A stretch of DNA of 34,545 nt from Coemansia sp. RSA 1804 (Eukaryota > Kickxellomycota > Kickxellomycetes > Kickxellales > Kickxellaceae). Positions within the stretch are counted from its first letter, which is position 1. Every line of letters starts with the position of its first letter. Shown piece by piece: positions 25,440-33,300 of the stretch. A program made the translations under genes and the position numbers. The stretch covers positions 1-34,545 of the forward strand of contig JANBTH010000108.1 of the NCBI GenBank assembly GCA_027578815.1, given 5' to 3'. Below the pieces are notes generated by a model. That model was not told where the DNA came from, ran no database searches, and saw only the letters and a program-made list of their open reading frames with translations.

Positions 25440-27485
25440 CTAGATAGTCGGCTTCTTGAGGACGATATGCAGCGGGCCCTGGTGGTTTATAACAGTCTGG
25501 GCAACAGAGCGGGCACTGGTCTCTGGGACAAACAGCAGAACAAAGACAAAGGCGGTGATGGAGCAGGCGCCGAATGCAGCAAACAGCCAGTGATGCCATG
25601 AAGCGGGGATGACGAGCACCAGCATGTCGACGGCAATAGAGAGCGCCCAATTGAGCGCGTAGCCAACCACCAGGGTGGAGGACAGCGCATAGCTGGGGAT
25701 GCACTCGGTGGCGTAGTACCACGGAACGGGGCCGACGCCCAGATTAAAGGCAGCGAAGCAGACGAACACGGCAGCCATCGCCATGCACTCGGGCGCACAG
25801 ACCATTCCAACCGACGCCAACGCATGGCACACGGCGATAAGCGCCAGGCTGAGCAGGAGCAGCGGACGCCGGCCCCACCTGTCGGCCACCGCCATGCTGA
25901 CAAGAGCAGCCGGAATTGCCGGGATGCATATGACGATGCACGAGCCGGCAGTACTGAGATACGCGGACGATGCAAACACGGCGTCGGCCAGGCCGCTGCC
26001 GCCGCCGCCGCCGCTGAACAGGATGCTGGTGATTCCAACCAGCGGCTGCATTGCCAGCAGCGCAATGCTGCATGCCACCATGTGTCTCAAGTCCTCGCGC
26101 GTGCGGCCAAGCAGGATCTGGGCGACGCTGGCGGTGTGCTTGGCGAACTGCGGCGGGATCCGGTTGCCGGTCTCCGAATCGGCGAATGTCAGCGTCGACT
26201 CCTCGCCGACCACACGCTGCTGCTGCGGCGGCGGCGGCGTGTGGTGCTTGGAAGAGGCTAGCTGGATGTGGTTGCGCTGCCTGCGGGAGCTGCTGCCGCC
26301 TCCCAGCTCCTTCATGGTTGCGTTGCTGTCGTACTTTTCGTTGGGAGACTCTGCGCAAGCAGCCCTGCGTCTTGGCCCAGCAGCCAGGACGGCGGCGGCG
26401 GCATTGGCTGTGGGCTCGTGGCAGCGGACCGGCGAGAGGAAGCCCACCAGACTGGACAGACAGCTGGCAGCGCACTCGGCGGGATGCTCGTCCTCGGCAG
26501 GCGTGTCCAACGCAGCCATAATGTCCTGCCACTCGGCAGCAACATCGTAGCCGCGACGAAGCGTCAGCAGCGCGTGTCTCGCCTCGTTGATATGGTGCGC
26601 CATAATCAGGTAGCTGGGCGACTCGACGCGGAGCGGGAGGAAGACGATCTGCGCCAGAGCCAGAACCCCCGGGACCGCCACCATGATCCTCCACTGCATT
26701 CCGTCGGCAATGTACATGGCAGCCAGCTGGGCGCTGAGCACGCCGAAGACGAAGAAGCACTGGAAGAAGGAGCCGTAGAAGCCGCGCCACCGACGCGGCG
26801 CGATCTCGCCGACGTAGAGGGGCGCCGCACACGAAGCAACTCCGCATCCGACGCCCAGCGCAAAGCGGCCCAGGATGAAGTGGACAGCGGTGGTGGCTGT
26901 GCCCATCAGTACGGCGCCGGCCAGAAACAGTCCGTTGTTGATGACCAGCGCGTTGCGGCGCCCAATGCTGTTGGCAATGGCGCCGGAGCTCAGCGCGCCA
27001 AGGAACCCGCCGACACTCAGCACGCCGGTGGCCACCGACCACAGGCCCTCGCTAAAGGCGATTCTGCTGGGAAACTCCGCCCCGCCTCCCGCCACCGCCC
27101 CGCTGTCTCTGCCGATGGCCATGGCCGCCGGATCGCTGTGCAAGCCAAAGATGATCGGCTTGCTCGCGTTGGCAATGCCAATCGACCAGCCAACCGTTGC
27201 CGCCGACAGCGACACGATGATCGTGGTGAACAGAACGTACCAGCTGAATCCGGCCTCGCACGAGTCGCGGAACTTGCTGTTATCCACTTCGTGCAAATCC
27301 ACTGCGAAGATGCGTGGCAGCGACTGGTGCCCCGCCATCCCGGAGTATCCGCCACAGTCGCCCGCCCCGACGAGTGGTGCGCATGCCATGCTGGCGTACT
27401 TTGGTCGCAGTGCAAACGTAGCGTCTGCCGCCATGTCGCTGCGCCTTTGTCTTGGCAGCACGTCAAAGCTGTGCGACATTTTCAT
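25440..27485 (-). CDS. MFS sugar-porter-like transporter with a long central loop
   Basis: Start at ATG 27485 gives 681 residues to the TAG stop at 25440; a second ATG at 27479 is equally usable, and the upstream frame is not coding-like. About 80 cytosolic residues precede TM1 (WYVLFTTIIVSLSAATVGW). Twelve membrane segments can be traced. Family signatures: GGFLGALSSGAIANSIGRR near 160-178, GRFALGVGCGVASCAAPLY then EIAPRRWRG (206-232), RWGRRPLL near 535, GPVPWYYATE near 585-594, and VPETSARS near 653. These fit the sugar porter (GLUT) family of plasma-membrane carriers. The loop between TM6 and TM7 (about 307-457) is roughly 150 residues with a proline run and Cys pairs, against about 60 in typical members. 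TM7 has QPLVGIT rather than QQ.TGIN, so the substrate is unclear. Confidence 0.85.
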   Translation of the reverse strand: MKMSHSFDVLPRQRRSDMAADATFALRPKYASMACAPLVGAGDCGGYSGMAGHQSLPRIFAVDLHEVDNSKFRDSCEAGFSWYVLFTTIIVSLSAATVGWSIGIANASKPIIFGLHSDPAAMAIGRDSGAVAGGGAEFPSRIAFSEGLWSVATGVLSVGGFLGALSSGAIANSIGRRNALVINNGLFLAGAVLMGTATTAVHFILGRFALGVGCGVASCAAPLYVGEIAPRRWRGFYGSFFQCFFVFGVLSAQLAAMYIADGMQWRIMVAVPGVLALAQIVFLPLRVESPSYLIMAHHINEARHALLTLRRGYDVAAEWQDIMAALDTPAEDEHPAECAASCLSSLVGFLSPVRCHEPTANAAAAVLAAGPRRRAACAESPNEKYDSNATMKELGGGSSSRRQRNHIQLASSKHHTPPPPQQQRVVGEESTLTFADSETGNRIPPQFAKHTASVAQILLGRTREDLRHMVACSIALLAMQPLVGITSILFSGGGGGSGLADAVFASSAYLSTAGSCIVICIPAIPAALVSMAVADRWGRRPLLLLSLALIAVCHALASVGMVCAPECMAMAAVFVCFAAFNLGVGPVPWYYATECIPSYALSSTLVVGYALNWALSIAVDMLVLVIPASWHHWLFAAFGACSITAFVFVLLFVPETSARSVAQTVINHQGPLHIVLKKPTI

Positions 27486-27820
27486 ACAAATAATACTATG
27501 CTGGACTAAATAAATAAAATGGTAAAGCGATTCAACAGAAACCCCGTTAGGACGTTTCAACGGGTCTTTTTGGTATCTTTTGAATAGCGGCCTCCCCCCC
27601 CATTGCTGATATATGTGCATGCACAACATACATGTTCACCGACATCCCTGACAGATATTGCAGCTTGTCTGCGCTGTCTGGGGTTTGGAGGATCTGAAAC
27701 AAAAGGCGCCTCCATTTCGCTGCGGTTTCAGACAAAAGCTCCGTTAAAAGTAGCTGGATGGAATATAGGCCATATATCCACTCATCGCTACTGCCTTTCT
27801 GCAATGGCGCGGGATGGTGC
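27486..27820. other. Upstream region of the transporter
   Basis: 335 bases upstream of the transporter start, with a run of C residues at 27594-27600 and no clear reverse-strand TATA box. A TTTATTTATTTAG stretch just 5' of the start on the reverse strand could be a 3' splice site, leaving room for a 5' UTR intron. Confidence 0.4.
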
Positions 27821-27828
27821 TATATAAA
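27821..27828 (+). promoter_or_regulatory. TATA box (TATATAAA), forward strand
   Basis: Consensus TATATAAA within GC-balanced DNA, where chance is less likely than in the AT-rich island. It points away from the transporter and toward the 35-codon ORF at 27974. Confidence 0.45.
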
Positions 27829-27973
27829 CGGTGGAAAAGGCAGCGTCAAGCTCCCAAAAATAAACAAAAACAGTAACATTTCTTCAACACCGTCCCAACG
27901 GAGACGTGGAAACAATAGCGTTAGCATTCAGAATAGGACCAAGACAAGACGGAGAAGCACCAGCATTGCAGCC

Positions 27974-28081
27974 ATGTCTGGTCTCATTAAACAAAATAAA
28001 GCTCTACTACCACCCAACATCGCTTTCTCTTCCATCGACATCCACAGCCTGCAAGAGAAGAGAAAGGATGAGAGTGAATAA
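27974..28081 (+). CDS. Short ORF, 35 residues
   Basis: ATG at 27974 (cagccATGT, G at -3), 35 codons, TAA at 28079-28081. The product begins MSGLIKQNKALLPPNIAF and ends in a charged tail (LQEKRKDESE). It is too short for domain recognition. It lies about 150 bases downstream of a consensus TATA box, and its stop is 28 bases from the VDAC stop on the other strand, so any message would overlap the VDAC 3' end. It may be a true microprotein, a first exon, or chance within an antisense RNA. Confidence 0.3.
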   Translation: MSGLIKQNKALLPPNIAFSSIDIHSLQEKRKDESE

Positions 28082-28109
28082 ATCACGATCAACGCACGTT
28101 CTGATCTGA

Positions 28110-28961
28110 TCAGGCCTCAAAGGTGAGGGCGGCGCCCATCTTGTGGGTGTTCTCCTGCAGACGCGCGGTGTCAAAGAGGCCGGCGAGGGAGAGCTTGACG
28201 CCGGGACGCAGCAGCTGGGTGAACGAGAGCCCAAGACGGCCGGCATTGTCAACCTTGGCCTTGACGTAGGCATCGCTGTCGAGAATGTACTTGGAGCCGA
28301 TTTCCGCCGAGACGCCGCCGTCGGGGTTCTTGTAGTCGTAGACGGCGCGCGCGCCAGCCTCGACATTCTTGGTCACGCGCTGGTAGAAGGCGAGCTGGAA
28401 CAGGTTGAGCGAGTTGTTGCCCTGCAGCGTGATCAGGTAATCGGGGCCGGCATACCCGAGCGTCGAGTTGGTCTTCGTCACAGCGCCGCTGTTGACATCG
28501 TACGCGAGCTCGGCGCCAGCCAGCAGGCCGTCGCGACTGATGGTGACGTCGGCGGTGGCCGAGGGGCTCAGTGCGTCAATGTTGACGCGGGCAAACACGT
28601 TCTCCTGCTGGTAGTTGATCTTCGAGCGCAGCGCGCGCTTGGCCGAGCTCAGCGCCGACGACCCCGACAGCTCCACCTTCAGGCCCTTTGCAAACTTGTT
28701 CGCAACCTCCACCTGTCCCGTCACAAGGTTGGCTGTGTTCCACGACTCCGTGTACGTTAGTCCGTTGGCCTTGTCGGTGTACTTGGTCTTGAGCTCGCTG
28801 ATGATCGCGCCCGACTTGAGGTCCTGTGCGCCGTTGACCGTGAACGATACGCCGTTGGCTGTCGTCGTCTTGACCTCCAGCTTCAGCGCTCCGAACGGAT
28901 AGTCCTTGCTGAACAGATCGTTCACTGGCTTGCAGATGTCAGAGTAGTTTGGGGGAATCAT
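28110..28961 (-). CDS. Mitochondrial outer-membrane porin (VDAC)
   Basis: 283 residues, ATG 28961 (aaaaaATGAT) to TGA 28110-28112; the length is that of fungal and animal VDAC. The N-terminal amphipathic helix IPPNYSDICKPVNDLFSKDYPFG is well conserved (shown here in two parts: MIPPNYSDICKPV, NDLFSKDYPFG). Alternating beta strands fill the rest, for example LTYTESWNTANLVTGQVEV, YQQENVFARVNID, NLFQLAFYQRVTKNVEAGA. The C-terminus HKMGAALTFEA matches the terminal strand with the mitochondrial beta-signal of VDAC. It forms the 19-strand channel for ATP, ADP and other metabolites. A GTAAAA just before the ATG resembles a splice donor, but the canonical N-terminus argues that this ATG is used. It diverges from the formin gene. 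Confidence 0.95.
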   Translation of the reverse strand: MIPPNYSDICKPVNDLFSKDYPFGALKLEVKTTTANGVSFTVNGAQDLKSGAIISELKTKYTDKANGLTYTESWNTANLVTGQVEVANKFAKGLKVELSGSSALSSAKRALRSKINYQQENVFARVNIDALSPSATADVTISRDGLLAGAELAYDVNSGAVTKTNSTLGYAGPDYLITLQGNNSLNLFQLAFYQRVTKNVEAGARAVYDYKNPDGGVSAEIGSKYILDSDAYVKAKVDNAGRLGLSFTQLLRPGVKLSLAGLFDTARLQENTHKMGAALTFEA

Positions 28962-29366
28962 TTTTTACCTTGGCTACGATTTGGGTGATTGGCTTGGTGG
29001 GATCCGAAGAAATAAAAAATAAACGCAACCTGCAACAGAGTGTAGTAATGTGAAAGAAGAAAAAGAGAAAAAGCGAGAACAAGCTAGCGTAGAATCAAAC
29101 CATAAAACAAAATACAAGTCGGCAACCTTTTGCTTCTTATCAATTTCGCAGCAACATCAGAAAAAAAGTTACAGACCGACCGCTTCTTTGTTTTTTTTTT
29201 CCCACCAGCTTTTTTTCCCCAGCAAAAGCCCCACATCCCACAAAGCAGCAAATGCAAGCGATGCGAGGTACTGAAAGGACGAAAATCTCGCCCGCCGTAC
29301 GTGCAAATTCGCTGTTTGTTTTTTGTTTGTTTGCTGGCAACCTCTTTTTCGCTCCACCAGCCCAGT

Positions 29367-29372
29367 CACGTG
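29367..29372. promoter_or_regulatory. CACGTG element
   Basis: Palindromic CACGTG in the VDAC upstream region, about 10 bases from a CCAAT box. Such sites bind bHLH factors of the Cbf1 or Pho4 type in fungi. Binding is inferred. Confidence 0.35.
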
Positions 29373-29381
29373 CTGATTCGA

Positions 29382-29386
29382 TTTGA
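29382..29386 (-). promoter_or_regulatory. CCAAT box
   Basis: ATTGG forward, CCAAT reverse, oriented with VDAC. CCAAT sites recruit the HAP (NF-Y) complex, which drives mitochondrial genes in fungi, so the context is fitting. A second copy is at 28988-28992. The motif is short. Confidence 0.3.
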
Positions 29387-29447
29387 TTGGGTGCAAATTC
29401 TGCCACGTACGCTGAAAGGAAGCTAAAGGACGTCGTGATTTGCACAG

Positions 29448-29453
29448 CACGTG
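29448..29453. promoter_or_regulatory. CACGTG element, second copy
   Basis: Second CACGTG, 81 bases from the first copy. Two exact hexamers this close are more than expected by chance but not decisive. Confidence 0.35.
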
Positions 29454-29502
29454 TTCTGTTATTGCTTCTCTGTGTTGCAGGACAAAATGGTGTTGTCGTG
29501 GT

Positions 29503-29547
<45 letters not shown>
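29503..29547. repeat. (CCAG)n tetranucleotide microsatellite
   Basis: 45 bases of uninterrupted CCAG, about 11 units, in non-coding DNA. It creates repeat ORFs in several frames (for example a Pro-Ala-Ser-Gln run), which are artefacts. Copy number is probably polymorphic. Confidence 0.95.
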
Positions 29548-30340
29548 AAACACCAGTCCAATACTCAATGCCCAATGTTCAATGTTCGGCTCCTTCCAAG
29601 AAGCAGCCGAGCTCGCAGAAAAACACAGCACAGTCTTGGAGGCAGCTGCAATGTTCAATGCAGGGAAAAAGGGGGAAATTGACTGTGGTTCCGTCGTTAT
29701 TAAGGGCTTGCTGGGGTTTCTTGCACCTCACAATACTATGCTGTGAAGTTAAACGAGCCTGGCAGACTTGAAGGCTTTGGGCAATGCTCCTTTTGCGCAA
29801 TGTTAACGGGTATAGCATGTATGTATGCGCTTTCTGGCAACGCTTTTTTTATAACGTGTATGCTGCAACGCTAAACCAACGCTACCCAACTTTCAAGCTC
29901 CACGGTATCCTCAACTTTGCTTTCCTGCCACAACCACCTTTTTCTTCATTTTTATATTGTCAACACTCTGACCGCTCTTTACATTCTTTCTTTTTTTTTC
30001 TTTTAACACGAGTCAGAAAACAGAAATTGCAACAGCAGCAAGTACCAAACTTTTTTGTTCCTCTTGTCAACTTCTTTAGACTGAATTAGCAGTTGCTCTT
30101 ATTTTTCTCATTTTGAATCAAAAAGTGGGGAGGGTGCACAAGAATTCCTCTTATTCCTCTACTTTTTTTAGCTGCTGCTTCTGTTGTCTTTATTAATTCC
30201 TTCCTTTCTCCATTCTTGTTCACATACTCTTTAATCTTTTTAATTAAGGACTTTTCTCTCACTACATTCGCTTTCCTTTGTTCCTTCTTTCTTTATTATA
30301 GTGCCTTAGCACTGCTGCCCTTCCTCCAAACTTTCTGAAA

Positions 30341-33300
30341 ATGGATTTTTGGAAGCGTAAAAAGGGCGCCGCTTCGACTCCTGGTAGCGGCGGTAACGGC
30401 CCGTATTCCGCCAACTCTTCTAATGCGTCGGGCACTATAACCGCAGCCATTATTTCAGAGCCCATTCACAACTTTGATTCTAGCATTACTCATTCCAAAA
30501 GCACTACTCCGCCACCGCTGCACTCTGCACCCCACCACCATAACCTCAACCATCAACAGCATCACCACCACCACAATCAGCAACAGCAGCAGGGCTCAGT
30601 GGCACCATCGTATTCCTCATCCACAAGCACAGCCGGCGGCGGTTTCCACACTGCTCCCGGCGGAGTACCCGAGCACCAGGACGCCGCCATCAGCAGCAGC
30701 GTTGACTCTGACTTTAATGACCGCTACAAGTCCTACCGCCAGCACCGAAGGCTCTCGCACTCGTCCTCAGCACACAGTTCGCAGCTAACCACGGGAAGCA
30801 ATAACAATGGGCTGGACTACAATACCATTGCGTCTGCCACGTCCTCAGCAGCAGCCGCCGCCCAGCAAACGGAGTTCATTCCGTTGCAACACAATCAGAA
30901 TCAACAGCACCGCGCAGGTAACTTAATCATGGCTCGGCAGCGAAGCCACGATGTGGACACAATGGTCACAGGTGGCCACTCGCCAGCGTCGCCTACGTTT
31001 GCGTCTGAAGACCATTATGGCACAGCACGGAGCTCAGGAATTTCAGTAAGCGGAACCACCCCACGCGGGTCTCTCAGGTCAACGCGTAGTACAGCAACTA
31101 CTGCGGCGGCAGCAGCAACAAGGGCTGTGTCTTCTAGCTCTGGTGGTGGTGGTGGTGGTGTGCTAGGCGAATTTCGAGACTCGAGCTACTCTGCTCAGAC
31201 GCCCCGGAGCTCCAGCCTAAGCGCCAACCACGCAGGGTCATCATCGAGCCGTCCAGCACCTCTAATGGCGGCAACCAACAGCACGCTGTCTGTAAACACA
31301 ACAATTAGCAATGCCAGTAGTGGCCGAAGAAGCGGCGGCGTGGCCATAGGCGGTATGATCTCGGCACCTGATTTTGATCCAGACAATATTAGCGAGGAGG
31401 AAATCAACCTGATGTTGAATAGACTAATGGACGAGATGGACATAAAGGATGCACAGAGGATGCAGATGCAAAAGATGTCGGTGCCCAACAAGCTCAAATT
31501 GCTTAAACAACAACGCCAGCTCGAGTCCTTCCAGATGGACAGCAAGGGTAATGCGCCAGAGTACTTTTACCGGTACCTTACAGAGACCGATATTCGGTCG
31601 TTGCCCAAGCAGATGCTCGTTCATCTGCGCGTGTGTGTGTCGACGCAGCCGGTGCTCTGGGTCAAGCAGTTTGTGGATATCCAGGGTCTGGAGGCGCTTT
31701 CGGAGTGTCTAGGTATCCTGAACCATGCGGGTACGCGCAAAGGTGACGACATCACAAAGGAGATGGAGATAATAAAGTGCATCAAGTCTGTTGTTAACAT
31801 TCAGTGGGGCGCACAGGACGTGCTGCGGTACCCTACATGCGTCCACAATCTGTGCTTCTCGATAGACGCGCCCTCGCTGCTCACCCGTCGCCTGATATGT
31901 GAGATTCTGACGTACATCTGCTACCTTAACGTGCCGACTGGCCACGCAACTGTTCTGAAGGGGCTTGACAAGCTGCAAAAGTTCCGCGAGATGCAGAGAC
32001 GCTTTGAGCCGTGGATGAAGGCTGTGGAGTCGGCTGTCGATGGTCGTGGTCGTATGGGTAGCAAAGTGGGAGTTTCCGAGGAGTTGCGTCAGCTTGGAGG
32101 CACAGCCGATCGTGATCTGATCGACTATGTGCTATCCAGCTTGATTCTCATCAACGCAGTCGTCGGCGTGTCAGACGATGTCGAAATGCGTATCCATTAC
32201 CGCAACCAGCTCAACGCAGCCGGGCTCACACGTATAATGAAGAAGCTGCGCAACGGGTTTGATAGTCCTCTGATTTCGCTGCAGATCAACAAGTTTGACA
32301 AGGATGCGGAGCAGGACCAGGCCGATGTGCTGGAGCTCTACAACCAGCAGATTATGCAGGACATGACTGACCCTGAGGAGGTTTTCCAGGCTATTCTTGC
32401 GCAGATAGATGACGATGACCGTTCGCGCGAACACTTTCTGTCGATATTGCAGCGGCTGTTACTCTTGCGCGACGACTTTGCTGCTGAACCCAACGGCTCG
32501 TCGCAATTTGTGGGTGATGGCGGAGGCAAGGGGACCAAGGCTCGCTACTACCAGCTGCTGGACGAGATCACCACGCAGGTCGTCATGGATATCCGCAACG
32601 GCGAAGGGCTGGGTTCCGATTACGAAAGCGACTACGATAACGGAGGCGAGATCCGTCCACGCACACGTCCCAACGAAACGTTCACATCGCAGTATGGAGT
32701 CAGCGTTGCTGGGATCATTGACAAGTTTTCCAACGAGGAGCAGCTGGAGGATGCGGTCCGAGAGGCCAAGGATCTACGCGAACAGTTGGAGAAGGTCACT
32801 CGTCAGAAGAACGAGTTGGAGCTCGAGGTGTCGCTCAAATCTGAGGGGCTGGTTGGTACGCTGAAGACCAAGATCTTTGCGCTTGAGGATCTGTTGCGCA
32901 TGTCGCGACATACCATCGAGGCCCTGCAGACGCAGATCAAGGAACTGCGCGACCAGTTTACCCAGAAGCTAGCTAAGCAGGACTCGCAGCTTAAGCAGTT
33001 GTATTCAGCGCTCCAGGACGAAGCTGGCGAGCATGACATGTTGAAGCGGCTGAAGGATGATTTGACCCTGGAGAACGAGGTTCTGCGCAGCGGTGTTGCA
33101 ATGGAGGTTTCTGAGGATAATCCCGATCACGTTGTGCTTAACCACGATCTACTGCTAGCTGAGATTGAGAAGCTGAAGCGCCAGAGACCAGAGCTCAACC
33201 GCATGACCGAGGCGCGAAAGATGCTTGAGCAGATACTAGCGGAGGCAGGGCAGGGAATTCCGGTCAGGAAACCTGGTGGACCCAAGCCAGTCTCTTCCAA

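Larger units (their letters stand above)
28962..30340. other. Shared upstream region of VDAC and formin
   Basis: About 1.4 kb between divergent starts. The VDAC side holds reverse-strand CCAAT boxes at 28988-28992 and 29382-29386 and CACGTG at 29367-29372 and 29448-29453. The centre has the (CCAG)n microsatellite. The formin side (29930-30300) is rich in T and C tracts with possible 3' splice sites (TTATAG at 30296-30301, CCTTAG at 30304-30309). ORFs here start at non-ATG codons or are repeat products. Confidence 0.5.

Noticed and set aside
26268..27509. 413-codon forward ORF opposite the transporter
   Set aside because: No membrane pattern or domain, and the reverse frame shows clear sugar-porter signatures.
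29387..29746. 119-codon forward ORF with a signal-peptide-like start
   Set aside because: It begins at GTG, not ATG, and its centre is the CCAG microsatellite read as Pro-Ala-Ser-Gln.
29640..29790. Stretch with AAGTTAAACGAGCCTGG, reminiscent of 5S rRNA
   Set aside because: Only one short core resembles 5S rRNA; the 5' and 3' halves and the closing stem are absent.
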